A stretch of 64,000 nt of DNA from Aphelocoma coerulescens (GCF_041296385.1 NC_091017.1:13944001-14008000), one strand, 5' to 3'. Counted from the first letter of the stretch, positions 26,201 through 39,622 are shown. Numbers and translations are program-made. Notes: generated from the letters alone by a model not told the origin.

Positions 26201-27225
26201 CCCATCCATATTTTTGGACATTCTCATTTTTAAATGTGAAGACCTCTGCATTTTTTATTCCATGCAACATCCTTCACATTGCTTCCCCTGTAAGCAGAGT
26301 AAAAAAATAATAAAAGATTGAATACTCTGGTTTTATTTTCATTCCCTATTGAACATAGATCAAAGCATATCTCTGCCATTTATTAATTTACTAACAGTGT
26401 TTCTATTTATATCTTTCTTTGTAGCATAGGTATATGATGTGTATTACCTCAGGAATAATAATTACAGCTTTCTTAATTTTGCTTAATTTCAATTACTTTT
26501 ATTCTCTTTTTTATTTAGAGTGCAATTTGTTTACATGCAAACAACTGGCAAACTCTCCAGCATTATAAATAAATAACTGAATTTTGAGACGTAAATTCAA
26601 TCTCTTGGGGTATAAATGGAATAGTGATAAGGCACTGAAATACACTACTCATTCCCACTCACTGAATAAGCATCTCATAACTCACTGGAGGGCTGCTAAG
26701 ATTTAAATTTCAGGAGAATGCCAGTGTTCTTCTATGCCTACAGGCTTAAGGATTCACAGAGGGGTATTTTTTCCAGTTGTATCATTTTGAAGGCCTGATA
26801 CACAATAAGAAACAGAAAGTACCAGAAAGCTTTACAACAATATATACATGTACTAAATATGTATGTATATGGGGGTACTTCTGTATGAACACAGCAGGGA
26901 AAGCAGTACAGGCACTGTTGATGTTATCAGGTTTCCTGACACTTTTGCACAGGTACCCATATGAGAAATCCAGTCTGTCTCCAGGCAACACAGAGAGCCT
27001 TAATCCACAGGAAGCCCAGTCACAGAGGCATGCTGGGGAAGAAGTCTGATGGGTTGGGGAAAGAGGCTGACAGTATAAAAGGAGAGCTAAAATTTTCTAA
27101 GAAAAGAAATTGGGAATTCAGTAAAAAGAATGGGACTGACAAAACCTGGAACCAGTGCCTGGTGTCAGCAGGAAAGTGGAGATGATGCTGGAAGAGAAAG
27201 TCACAAGTGCAAGAAATAGACTGAA

Positions 27226-27668
27226 TGCCGACTTTCCGGCGGGGGAAGCCATGCAGACAATCAATGTGATCGATAGAGCGAGCTTCGTTTATTGGCAATA
27301 CAGAGGCACTTATATAGTGTGAAAGTACATGCTTATCAGTTCTTTAATTAGTTTAAACTTACAAAAGCGCATTCTTACTTCTATGTAATTGGGTTAGATA
27401 AAAGACTACATCTGGCAAGCTTTATGTTTTGTCTTGAGAGATCAAAGATTTTCCTCCCTTCTCATGGTCAGTACATCTTATCAGAACAGCACTGTACCTC
27501 CTAAAAACTCCCTTTAGGTTCTCAGGCCTCTTTCTCACGCAGGCATTTTCTCATGGAGGCTTTTTCTCATGCAGGCCTTTGCTTGCAGGCTTTTGCTTTG
27601 TGCAGTTCTTTTATTGATTTGTCTTTATCAATAATCTATGTCCCTGATCCTCTAACCATTCTCCAACA
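27226..27668 (-). mobile_element. Solo LTR, ERVK-like (443 bp), sense to INPP4B
   Basis: Read on the minus strand the element starts TGTTGGAG and ends AAAGTCGGCA. It is flanked by the exact 6-bp duplication ACTGAA (27220-27225 and 27669-27674). The minus strand shows TATATAAGTGCCT, then CCAATAAACGAAGCTCGCTC, then a GC-rich tail: the same architecture as the 4234-4672 LTR, with a similar TATATAAGTGCC core but a different U3. It is therefore a related but distinct ERVK-like family. It is the only one of the four LTRs in the same direction as the gene. No internal viral sequence is present. Confidence 0.93.
27288..27316 (-). promoter_or_regulatory. LTR TATA box and poly(A) signal, sense to INPP4B
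   Basis: On the minus strand TATATAA (27310-27316) is followed by AATAAA (27288-27293). In this orientation the LTR could start or end transcripts along INPP4B. Confidence 0.75.
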
Positions 27669-29304
27669 ACTGAAGAGTAATTATTTATCAGAACAAACGT
27701 CCTGTGAGTGCAAACTCTTTCCAATATCCTCCATGCTGTAATTTCTTGCATATGCACATGCGGTTCTGCTCCTTCCCCTCAATTCTTTTAAAAAAACCTG
27801 AAGACCCAAAAAAGCCCTCCACAGTATGTTTGACTTTATAAACCCTAGTACTATTGGATGGGGTTTGGTTTTATACTGTGTGTTTGTATATGAGAATAAT
27901 AAATGTAGAAACGCTGTCTAGATATGCTATAGAATCACGTGCAAATATTCTTCACAAATTGATCGACTTCAATATTCATAAAACCAACATCTACCTTGGA
28001 AGTTCCAACAAAATACATACACAATCTACAGCATTTTCCTATACAAAAGAAGTCAACAAAAGACCCCAATCAAACCCACAAAAGGGGGGCAACAAATAGG
28101 AAAAATTGTGAATCAGTATTGTCCTCTGAGCAGAGATGTCATTTCTTTAAGTCCCACTATTCTGGATATAGAATCAGAATCAAACAACTGCACTGAGTTA
28201 GATCAAATCCTTCAATTTGTCTCTGTATCTTGTCTCCAAGAATAGCCATAAATAGATACCTAGACATGCAAGATACCCTCCCTGCCTCCAGCTGTTTCCA
28301 GTTCAGGAATTTCTGGAGCCAGATGTAATTCCTGTACATTCAGTAATTCTCAATTAACATCTTTTTCACTTGGAATTGATGAAAAGAAATGGTAGCTCTG
28401 TAGAAGAAATTTTTCCATTTCTCATCTAATCTTAATAACTCACAGAAAAAAATTACAGCATTCATGCATACATGGAACAACTTAATTTTTGGAGGTTTTT
28501 AGTGCTTCCTTCAGACTGCAAAGCTAGTCTAATGAGTCTGTCCTATCAGAGAAGTAATATGAAAAAGTTTCAGTAAAGGTTTTAAAAGGCTGTAAAACTT
28601 CAGTAACATTCCTCCTCAACTGTATGCAGCAAACACAGAATTCTTGACAGCGCTGTGGTTTCAGATGACCCATATAACTTATTTGTGACATTGTTACTGC
28701 AGAGTAATGGAGATTCATAAACTTGGGCTAATAAAAGTTTTATGGTGCAGCATATCAGCATGTAATATTTCTCAGTATAATGAAAGAGAAATAGATCTAG
28801 TTTAACACCATGCACACAACCCCAGAGTTGACCTAGAATTGAGAATGCCTTGCCAACAGCTCCCTTTATTCTACAACAGACAGCTTCCAGATCAAACTGA
28901 AACTGCCACTTCATCAGCTATGTGAGAGATTGATTCTCCCAGGTATTCACTTACAAATAATGCATAATTATTTAACAGAATGTCATGCAATGACATGACA
29001 GAATCTTATGAGGTTAATTCCACGCCCATGGAAGTCACTGACAATCTCGAAAATCATTGAACAGTAAAGATGTAGGAGATGAAGATTTCATGCACTGCTT
29101 CAGAAAGCATAATTGACACACATTTCCTCACATTTCTAAGTAAAATGATATTGTCAAATATGTATAAAACACTAAAATATTGAACTTAAACATCTGTGCA
29201 GCATTTGAAGAGTTTTTATGAGCTCTGTCACAAACCTATGTGCTTTCTTCAGGACCTGACATAGCATTGAAAGAGCCATCTCTTACAGATGCTGGAACTC
29301 TTAC

Positions 29305-29377
29305 CCGCATTTAAGGAAGGTAGGTTGTCTTTCCCACTTAGGCCTTCAGTGGCTGTACACTCACGAACCAATGCACA
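29305..29377 (-). CDS. INPP4B: INPP4B internal exon, post-C2 linker (73 nt)
   Basis: The acceptor is TTCTTTTGCAG and the donor is GTAAGA. The reading is CALVRECTATEGLSGKD followed by NLPSLNA and a split G (phase 0 to phase 1). The G joins TG of the next exon to give Val, then [11 protein letters not shown]. This is one of the less conserved parts of the protein, but the SGKDNLP core matches INPP4B. It is the second-shortest exon here. Confidence 0.93.
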
Positions 29378-32029
29378 CTGCAAAAGAAATGCAACAACAA
29401 ATGTGACACATTTAGGGGACTGAAATAAATCCATGGCAGTTTATAAAAGGTAGCCAGAAAACCATCACTGATAATGATATAAACTTCCGAAGCCCTAATT
29501 ATAATTTACATTTTTTCTTTATATTTCTGTTCCAAGATACTGTAACACAATCAAAATTATAGCCAAGAAAATGACAAAATATGATCAGCTGTTTCATAAC
29601 AAAACAGAAAGGTTTCCTAGCAGTATAGTGGCAGAAGGGTTGAGAGATATTAATAGTTTAGCTTAATAATAAGTTTTATTATATTTTTAAGAATAAGGCG
29701 CTGTAGTTTAAAACAATTTTTGACAAGTTTTGTGCTTTAAAGAAGTTTCTTTAGGCAAAGCAGTTTTCACATGCACTCTGCAAGAAAACAATTTTTAAAC
29801 AAGGGAAAGGTAGGAAGCACATAAAAGTCCTTAAAATGTGCTCGCAGTTTGTGATAAAAGTAATTTGTTATACAAGTGAACTGGAATATTTCTTTGATAA
29901 GATTAGTGCATAAAAGTATAAAATGTTTATGGAAAAATCAATCAGTGTACACCTGTGTTAAATGTAGTATGAAGTATAGTTTTAATGCTCCTCCTACCCC
30001 CAGCTAGTAAACAAATGAGAGTCTCTAAAGGTGATAGGAGCTATGTTCCCCAGTTTCTAGAAGTTCAGTTGGAAAACCTAAGGCAGAGGGCAAGACATGA
30101 TGTATTCTCTACCAGTTGATATCTGAAAATGAATTTAACCATCACCTTCCTCTTCCATGAGAAATTCCTGCACATAGTTTATCTAAAAGTGAGCAAACCC
30201 AATTCAAAAGTTATTTATTTGAAGTAATTCAGTAACTACATTCTAACAATTGCATCCTGTCTTGGGGTGACTTTATGATGCGTATCCCCTATCTCTGCTC
30301 TATGCCCAGAAATTAATTTTTTGCAGTTTCTGTGCCTTTAAATTGAGCCTGAGAGGGGGGGGAGAAAAAAAAAAAACAGCAAAACTTTCAAAGCAGTTTA
30401 CAGTTTGTTTTCAAGGACACAGATACACAGACTCCTCTGTGTTCTACTTTCTATGAGTAGAGAGTAGAAGAAGCATCCTGCTTGCTTTCCAGCCAGCTTT
30501 CAGCCTTTTTTCTCTGGAGGGAGACGGAGAGTTGAACTTTTGTTTTCCTGGGACTTTGGTTTTTTTCCCCTTCTTTTCTGCTGGACAGTTTCAACATCAG
30601 AATATATTGGGAGGACTTTTCCACCGAGGCCTTGGCCCTGGAGGTGGGCCCACCACCCCATCCCAGCTCCAAGGAGGGAGAGAGAGAGACTACAGAAGGA
30701 CTCTGAAATCTTCCCAGGTTTCTCTCCATGGTGAGAGGTTTTATTATTTAGCATTATTATTCTTTTCCTGTGTGTTTTTTAAAGAAATAGTTTTTATCTC
30801 TTTCACTCTCTTCCAAGGAAAAAAATTTCTTTTTTCCCGAACCTGGGCGGGGAAGGATGGTTGTAATCTGCCTTCTATCAGAGGATATTTTCCTCCAAAT
30901 TTGTCCAAACTGGCATACATCCTCGCTATGAACATATAAACCAAGACTCTGCTACAACTAATTTGTACAAACTGAGGAGTCCTTTAAAGACCACAGAAAA
31001 TACATCTGTTGCAAGGCTGGTCTTTCTTTACAAGTATTAGAAACCCCTGGAAAGATGCTACTAAAGCCTTCTGTCTCCCCCAAGCCAGACACAGCTCATT
31101 TATTACATCTCAAATAATTGCAAGGAGTCTCATTTCACATTTTGAAATGGAAGAAAAGCAAAATGAAAGAGAAAGCTGAAAAAAACCCTTATGTTGCATA
31201 TCTTGTGCAAGTTTTACAGTTCAAAATCAGAAAGGCTTCAGAGCATTTGCTGGCTTTTTGGAACTGGTCCCACTCATCTACTGTTTTAAAAAGGCATTGA
31301 AGTCCTTTGAGAGAAGTGGTGAAAATAAAGTGTAAAATCTACCCTCAGAATTTTACCCAAGAGGAGACTGGTTTGGCTGAGCAGAAAATATATTGAAAAT
31401 AAGGTCCTTTTCTCAAAAAATACGGTTTTATATTTTACTTCCAAACAAAAAATGCTGCATTCCCTCTATCAATATCTACTTTTTTTTTTTCCATGAAGAA
31501 CAGAATACTCCATAGTGTTAAGCAGTAATCCATTGTATTAGGGCTGCAAAAATTGTGTGCTCCCATGAAATGCAGCTGAACCTGCACCTCTGCAAGGGAA
31601 TTCACCTCTTCTTTGGCTTGCCTGTCTGTCATTCTTCCCAGCTTTTCAGTATTGTGGGCACAGATTGCACATAAAAATCAACATGAACAGGACTTCAAGG
31701 GCAGAAAGCAGAGCAACTATCCAAGGAAAAAAGAAGCCATATTTACAGCATCTCTCTGGACAGGTTTTTGATCAGAAGTGATCAAATACATTCAGTTGAG
31801 ATAAAAATAAGCTATTTTTTTCTTAAGGAAGGAAAGGGACTAGGAAACTCAAGTTAGAATATTACTCTGTACATTTTCATGAGGTTTTTTTTTAGTCGAA
31901 GGAGATAAGTGTACATATTACTCCAGAAATTTTGTTTTAAGTCCTTAACCCAATTTGGTAATTAGTATTTTAGACATCTGGTACAACTGATCATTCTAAT
32001 TAACTTTGTGCAATAAATTGAGTTTCTAC
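29378..32029 (-). other. INPP4B intron (2652 bp)
   Basis: The shortest complete intron in the window. About a quarter of it is the solo LTR at 30258 to about 30948. The rest has no recognised feature. Confidence 0.8.
30258..30948 (+). mobile_element. Solo LTR, avian ERV-like, 3' end uncertain
   Basis: The start TGTCTTGG (30258-30265) is preceded by CATCC (30253-30257). Two 3' ends are possible. CCAAGACT (30941-30948) is the near-complement of the start, as LTR ends should be. Alternatively CATCC recurs at 30918-30922, which would make a 5-bp duplication and end the element at 30917, but then it ends TA rather than CA. Inside are a G8 and A12 tract near 30353-30376 and a CTGGAGGTGGGCCCACC block near 30638. 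The style is that of avian LTRs, with no viral genes. Orientation is inferred from the TGTCTTGG start and is less sure than for the other LTRs. Confidence 0.68.
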
Positions 32030-32141
32030 CTTTTGATCCTGGTTATCTGCTGTGATGTGGTCTGTTTCCCCCTCCTCTAGCTCTCCCATCTTCACAAGAT
32101 TGACTTCAATGGTACCGACTGTCTTTCCACCATCAGATGTT
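32030..32141 (-). CDS. INPP4B: INPP4B internal exon, end of C2 domain (112 nt)
   Basis: The acceptor is a run of T ending CCAG and the donor is GTAGAA. The first base completes the split Arg codon. The exon then reads [20 protein letters not shown] and continues through [17 protein letters not shown] to phase 0. The GTIEV strand closes the C2 domain and an acidic linker follows. It is open in one frame only across its length, and the phase agrees with both neighbours. Confidence 0.95.
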
Positions 32142-33150
32142 CTGGAAAAAAACCAACCCATGACACTGGGTCACTTGCAGCATCAAATTCTTTCAATTAA
32201 AATATTGTCAGTAAATATTTAGTCCCTTCTCCATTCTGTACAGCTGCAGTCACCTGTATTGAATTGGTTATTTACAATCACAAAGCAAATGTTAACAATG
32301 AGGCAACTTCTTTAGGGCACTGAATATTTTCATCACAAAACTGAGGATGAGTAAGTGCTATAAATGGTGCATGAATCCACGAGCACTGCCAAGTGTTCAT
32401 TCTAGACCTTATCCTGCCTGTGGGCCATTGGATAAAGGGCTATAGTACTGCACCAATATTCCACTTAGGACCTGCAATCCCATTGCAGAGTGCATGGCTT
32501 TGTTTCCTAACAATCTTCAAAGAAAGGATGTACTCAGTGTATTAATAAAAACCCTGCAAAACCAAAACAACGAAACTAATCTGAATATCACTTTTCCTTT
32601 TGTAATCCCCTCCCAGAGTAATTATTCAGAATCCATCCTATTTCTTGAACTACATAGGAATGGTAGTACAGTTCCAGGTGAATTCCTTTACTGTCATCTT
32701 CATAAATAGTTTACTTCCAATTAATCAAAAACAAATAGCACCTCCGATGTACATCACCAAGAAAAGAGTATCACTGACTACCTTTTGGAAGAGACAAGGG
32801 TTTAAACTCCAGAAAGATACAGAATGCTTTTTCAGCTTTCACTGCCAGCACAGCACCAAGGTTAATGGCACAGTCTATCTCCCCTGGCTTATTCTGAACA
32901 GCTGGATTTTTTGAAAGGAAGGAAAAGAGAGTAACAGACCATTTCATAATAATGAGGGAAGAGTAACAACAGGCACCAAGCAAAAGCAGGCAAAAGGAAA
33001 TTATGAGAGTAAGTTCAGTGGAATTACAAAAGCACAGTGAGGAAGGAGAATAAAAACAAATGTGTTTGGGGCAATACTGTGTATAATCTGAGATGTGAAA
33101 ATGAAGAGTCATGAATAAGGAAAAAAGAATACATAGAAAAGTTCAATGTC

Positions 33151-33230
33151 ATAAAATCACAAAATCACAGAATTATAGAATATGCTGGGTTTGAAGAGGC
33201 CCAATAGAATCATCAAGTCCAACTCCTACA
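33151..33230 (-). mobile_element. CR1 3' tail fragment (about 80 bp)
   Basis: Reverse complement of a CR1 end: AATCACAGAATTATAGAATA, TGCTGGGTTTGAAGAGGCCC, then ATCATCAAGTCCAACTCCT. Severely 5'-truncated. TAAAATCACAAAA occurs at both sides (33152-33164 and 33232-33244). Confidence 0.85.
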
Positions 33231-34091
33231 GTAAAATCACAAAAAATAGCTACCCTAAGCTTCCAATTTAAATAATTATTTTGGTTGCAAACCATTAGGC
33301 TCAGTAGAATACACTTATCTTGCAACTATACAAATCTGGTCTTCTATAAAACCTTGCAAAATAAACATAATTCTTCATATTTTACATGTTCAAACCTTCA
33401 TTTGCTCTAAGGCAAATTAATTACTGACAATAAAGGAACAATCAAAAATGAACCAGTTCCAGATAGTTTTGCAATTGAAGAAGCCTATGTTAATTAACAG
33501 AGTATACAGAAGGAAAATAGTAAGGGTTCAGTGTCCAAATGGTGCTTATGAACAGAAATACATAATAATTTTGAAATGCATGAGAACAACTTAAGTCCCT
33601 TCTGAATGAAGAACTTTCCCCTGAGTTGCCACAGCCTCGTGGTTTGACTTCACTTCTTTTCTCCTTCTTGCATCAAACTGGCACCCAAACTCGGCTATGT
33701 CAACAAGTGCACTACAGCATTCCCAAGCAGCAAGGGAATACATTATTGTCAGCAAATCACATATAGCTTTAAAAACCAAAGTGTGTGGTTATAAGATTGA
33801 AAATTTTTCAACATCTTAAGGTGTTCTGATCAAAGTGCCAAGTGAATGAACTGATCCAAGCCAACAAGGCCTGTTGCTCCAGTGAAATAAAATGGAAATG
33901 GATAGTTGTACTTTTGCAGTCCTTGTCTCTTGTTCTTTAGAATGTGACATATTCCCCTTGCTGCTGTTATTAAAAGCTTGGCCTCAGTATGGCAGTGAAC
34001 ACTGCATTGCTTGCCTGCATGAGGAGTAATATGTATTTTGTACAGGTTTAAAAACAATGATTGATCTAATTTCACTTTTACTTTTTAAAAA

Positions 34092-34161
34092 ATTATTATT
34101 ATTATTATTGTTGTTGTTGTTGCTGTTGTTGTTGTTGTTATTGTTATTATTATTATTATTT
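34092..34161. repeat. ATT/GTT compound microsatellite
   Basis: About 70 bp of ATT repeats passing into GTT repeats (one GCT interruption) and back to ATT. It generates an artefactual poly-Leu frame on the plus strand and poly-Ile/Thr on the minus strand. Likely length-polymorphic. Confidence 0.97.
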
Positions 34162-34693
34162 TCTTGTCAAAATCACTCCTGTTCTGGTCTAATACATATG
34201 CAATATTACAATCTGGAACATACATTACCTGCAAGAGAAGGTAATGCAACACAATAAAACTAAACAGCCAGACTTGTTGCATTGTAGTTGTACTTCTTCC
34301 TCCAGTTATCTTCCCACACAGAAATATGAAAACACAATTTAACAGAAAAAGCCAACAACAACAAAATCAACAAATCACCAAATCAAAGTTTCTTTCGAAT
34401 GCTACAGGCATACAAATCAACAAAGAGCTCTATAAGTGCCCAGGGCGAAACTGCTGTGAGCAGTGTCAGATTCTGTGATTTTAAAACCCCAGCAGTACAT
34501 GACAGTCTTCAAATAGACATGTCAGGCATTTCAAGCTTTCCAGCAATACCATGAGATTAGTATTTCACTTGAAAGAAAATTAAAAGGGAGAAACAGAAGT
34601 GATGCATTGGGAAAAATAAAAAAAAAACCCTTAGTGATCATACTTTAATAGGATAAAACCTATATTACTTTACTTTGCACAAATAGTATTGAG

Positions 34694-34707
34694 CACACAC
34701 ACACACA
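34694..34707. repeat. CA dinucleotide repeat
   Basis: Seven CA units, followed by a short TATATATGTA stretch. Confidence 0.9.
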
Positions 34708-37700
34708 TATATGTACACACTTCGTGTCATTTGCCTGCACAGATGTGAAGAGAATCTCACACATGCACACTGCTCAACAGAACACAGAGAAATACTTGAC
34801 TGATTTTAGAACACTTCATAATGCATTAGGATGGAACCAGCTTATTTGCTGAAGTTTAGTAAAGCTGAGAAGGGCACTCTGCACCCGCATGGTGCAGTGA
34901 AGATGGTCCCTGCATCGAATTGCTCTCAGTCATGAGACAAGACACACTATATCCCCACAGAACAAAGGACTGCACCTTGACAACCTGCATAGGGCAAGTT
35001 GGGACGGGGGATACTGCAAAAAGAATAAAATCAGTGTCAATATAAGAAGCAAATACATGGCACAAAATCCACCTGGCTTATGGAGCTGGAAATTGCTGAT
35101 TTTGTTTTAGTGCCCTGGGACAAGGAGCAGCAATCATCTGATACCTGTTGACAGAGCACCTGCATTTGAAATAGATTTCTCTACCATCCCAAGTCCTTAA
35201 GGATCCCCAGGTCAGTATCAGTTCCCTCAAATGTGAGGAAAGGAGATAGCCAGTAACATCATGAGCAGCAGGAATTTGTGCCCACCTTATTACTTCTGGC
35301 CATAAAATGCTGGCCAAGGCATCCAGAGAGGAAAAATGTAACCAGTTAGTGATGGAAAAGTAAGTGAGCTAGATGGACTGAGAACAGCAGTCATATGCCT
35401 CCAATGCTGATCTCATCAAGTCTCATTACTATGTTGAATATGCAAATTTAGGCCTGCTAATTGGTTCCCATGGCCACACACCTTTCTTCAAAAAAAGAAA
35501 AGAAAAATATTCAAAAACACACAAAGAAAGAAAGGAAGCAAACTGCATGTTTGCATGGCTGTGTTAATTATAAAAGACAAAGTGACTGCCTGAAAAGCAG
35601 ACTGCAGACTGGGTCTAGCAGGCAGACCCTTTCTCCAGTGCGTAATACACAATAAATGCAATTAGCACAGACTAACTTGCAGATTGTCATAAAAATTAAT
35701 TTCTCCACTGGTATGATATATTTTTATATATCCAAGCACAAAAGTATTGTACTTGCATAAAAACGTTTATTCTGTGAATTCACAGTGAAGCCTATTACAA
35801 CAATCAGTACTGGTTTTAAACAAGTCCACTGTAAATAACATTCTGTTGCATTTTAAGGTAAATAAACAAAGTTTTGCAATGCTCAGTTCCTTCTGTTTTC
35901 ATTATTTCAATGTACAGTTGATTAAGCTTCATGTCAGAACAAGTTTCACCTCAACTTTATTGGAGATTTGCCTGACTTATAAAGCCAAGCTGTTGTTCAC
36001 CAGCTTCCTGGGGTGGATGACACAACATGAAGCAGCCAAGAAACAATTTCAGGATGGAGACCAAGTACAACTCGTTGTAGACACTTTTCTTCTGAATTTT
36101 AATAGGGAAAAGTAGTGAAATATATAGTATTTTATAGTCATCATTTCCTAGGGAAGTTATGCTAAGTACGTAAATGACTGCAGAAATCACTGTGCTGCTT
36201 TCCAATTCTTTCTAGTTAGTTAAATTTTGTGAATATTACGACTACCAAAGTGCAGTTACATGTTTTCTGGCCCACTGAACTACAAGCTGTTAGGAGGGAG
36301 GGAAATTAAGAGCACTTTCTTTCCAAAAATACCTAGGTTTATCTCCTTTATTTAAAGAAAGTTCAGTCCTGTCCAAGATTAATGAAGACAACTAAAATTA
36401 GATAGCTACACAAACAGATACTGTCCAAGAGCTTAAGCACTGACACATGCTTAAAGAAAGTCTCCATAGGACATGATTGACAGACATGCAGAGGCACAAC
36501 CTCCCAGATAATCTGTATAATTCATGCACTCTGTCCTAGTTCTTGTTTGTTTAGCTCCACTGCTATAGAGTTCCTGCTCACAGGGGCCAAAGGATCTGAG
36601 TGGAATTGACACCACCCCAGTTTCACACTGAAGTACCCTACCTACACTTTTGTCTAGTTTCTTAAGAGCAGCATGACAGACATGTGTACCTTATTTTTGC
36701 AGAGAACACAAGAGAGAACAATTATCTTTTTCCTTTGCTGCTTCTTACATGTAACTTAGTGGAAATCAAACAAAAATTGCCCAAGCTAAAGAGAGCCTTC
36801 CTGGAAACAGGCAAACTACCACCACAGGGGAAGGAGCTAATGGAAGTACTGACTGCTAGCTCTTTGCAAAAAGCCACAGAGCTCAACCAAGGGAAAAAAA
36901 CCAAAGAACCAAAACATTGTGCTGGTCTTAATGGAAGGGTATGGCAAAGTGTTCCTCCAAATTGAAATTTTAAATTAAATCAACTAAAAAAAAATCAACT
37001 TTTGTTACTAAATTAACAGCCCATATACCTAGCTCTCATTTAGAAAGAAAAAAATATGCGTGATTTTTTTTTTTAATTGGACACACAATATTGTAGAGTC
37101 AATGTTGAGAAATCATCTCCTACTGAAAAAGACTTTTGTTTCATTCAACAGCCCATTTTATCACGTTCATCATCACAACTGTATGAGAAAGCTGGAAGCA
37201 AGTGACATTGCATTATCACTGCAAAATGAAACATCCAAGTCTACAGAAAGCATCTCTCTTTTTATAAATTTCATATTGGAAACTGCAATCCCAAATCTCT
37301 AGCAACTAAATTCTTCTGACAACATCAGTGGTATACACTGAAGTAATTCTACAAATTGACCTTTTTGTGTTTTGATGATTAGCTACATGCACACAGATCT
37401 ACCAGAAGCACTCAGCCACCAGTTTAGAGAACCTTTATGGTGGAGAAAGGACAATCTGAATAAAAAGTCTTTTTGTAGAGGTTTCATAACTTGTGTCCCT
37501 AATTGCTATTAGGGTACAATGGTGGGAAAAGGGAAAAGTAGAGCACAGTGTGTCAACAGTAAGAAATTGTAGACACATGTTAGCTCTCCACAAAATAACA
37601 AAAAAATACAAGAATATTCCTTGAAAAACACTTTTATATTGTTACATTGTACCTCAGGAAGACAATGGCAAGACATAATAACTAAAAAATGAAAGGAAAA

Positions 37701-39622
37701 CAAAAAGAAAACTCGGTTAACAATTAAACAGACTTTATAATTACATCAATAATTACTGGGTACACCACAGAGCTATTTCCGGGTCCTTAAATCTCTACTT
37801 CTAATCTAACAAAGAAGAACCTCAATCACAGGCACTCCCTGATAAACTCATATCCAAAGAATATCAACAAGATTAAATAGAAATTCATGCTCTGACAAGT
37901 CCCTTGATATATCCTTTATCCTCCTGAGAGGTACTATTACCTCAGGGTGATTAGAGGAAAGCAAGCTTAAATTAGTAGACTGCTCTGGTTAAATTGCCAT
38001 CGAAGAAATGCAGATAATTTCTACTGACTTTCTGCTGCTGAATAGTCATAATCAGAAAAAAATCCCACATTTGAATGGTTAGGATTTTTTTTCTTAAAAA
38101 AAATTCCAACTGACTATACCCTATCATTTATTTGGAAATTAATTTGAATTGGTGTATTTGTCTTCTAGTGTTAGCTGAACAAAGAGGACAACCAAGACTA
38201 AAAATATTAATTAAACTTTTCATCTATTCCTTACGAGTTTTCCATCTTTACTTTTTGATTACAAATTGGATGGGTGAGATACAAAATACTTACTCAGAAA
38301 CTGTCCTGAAACTTTCCATTCTGTCAATTACTGTGCTGCCTGTTGAAGGCAGTCTTCAGATCGAATTCTCAATATGTCAGTTACAGAAGCAAAGTTTCAT
38401 TTATCTAGCCTTCGAGTCCCATAGGGATCAGTCAGTTCACATTTTATTTAATTGGGTTTTTTTGTTAGACAAAGTTATCTCCTTGTTAAGCGTGGCATTT
38501 TCTGTGTTTGGGAGAAATTAAAATCAAAGTACTTTGTTAACTTTACCCTGTAAACTACACACATTTATATGCAACTACTCTTGTTGAAATAGGAAGGCAG
38601 GTGCCAAAATACTTCAACAAATTTCCATTTCTAAAAAATGTCCTTGACACAGTGGCAGTACCACGACACCTCTGAATGGGTCATAATTTGCTCCTTAAAC
38701 CAAATTAAGGTTGTCTTCCTGTGCTCAGGAAGACAAATGTAACACAACTTTCCCACAGCACCTATGTACAATATCCCAGGCACAACATACACCAGTGTCT
38801 CAGTTCTCCCAGTCATACCTTCTTCCCCCCCCAAATGTTGCCTTTGTAGACACATGATGAGTTTGAGCACTTGCTCTGTGAAGCTTAACTGTACCTTCCC
38901 AGTAATCCCAAATAAGCCTCCATTGCACTTGGAATAATCAGCTCAACAAAATCCCTGCACTATAAAAAGTCCAATGAATTTATTCTGAAAATCACCACCT
39001 AAAAAGTTGTCCATAACCTTCAAAAGGTTTTGATTTGTATCTTCATTTATCTTAAGCCATGCAGGAGAGTAACAGGGTTAAAACTGCTTTTCCTTCCTTC
39101 AGTGCACAGCTTTAAGAAATGTCTGTTCAGCCCAGCCCTAGATTTTGAACATTGGCTCTGACCCTCCTGCAGCTCTGCACCCTGTCACTGGTTAGAGCTG
39201 TACATCACATCCCCCATAATTTCAGTTTGGCTGCATATAACAATGAGTTTAGGAGACCACAACCATTTTCACATGGGATAATAATTAAGCCCTCCTTCTT
39301 TCAACATGCCTGATAACCAAACCAAACTGTATACTGTTAATTGTTTAAACCACACACAGTAAACCAAACTGGGAATCTTATGCTCCTTTCTAAAGGAAAC
39401 TTCGAAAGAATACTCCCTATGCCAAATTGCCTGCAATTCTTCCATAGGTTATCATACTATAAAATCACCTTTTCTAATCTGGCACCTGGGAAGCTCCAGT
39501 TTATAGGGCTGGTATTTAATTTTGGTGTTTAATTTTGAATTTGTGCATGGCAGAATTAGAAGCACTTCAAGTTGACCTCTAATATACCTGATGGAATATG
39601 GAGTTTAAAACCAGTCAAGCAG

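Larger units (their letters stand above)
23244..29304 (-). other. INPP4B intron (6061 bp)
   Basis: Contains a sense-oriented ERVK-like solo LTR (27226-27668). The rest is unique-looking AT-rich sequence without a gene I can support. Confidence 0.8.

Noticed and set aside
30918..30922. CATCC as proof that the LTR ends at 30917
   Set aside because: The end would be TA rather than CA, and the inverted CCAAGAC terminus lies downstream. Kept only as an alternative.
34057..34282. Poly-leucine (plus) and isoleucine/threonine-rich (minus) open frames
   Set aside because: Products of the ATT/GTT microsatellite.
38132..38521. 129-codon plus-strand open frame
   Set aside because: No homology recognised. 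It is hydrophobic because of T-rich sequence and lies antisense within an intron.
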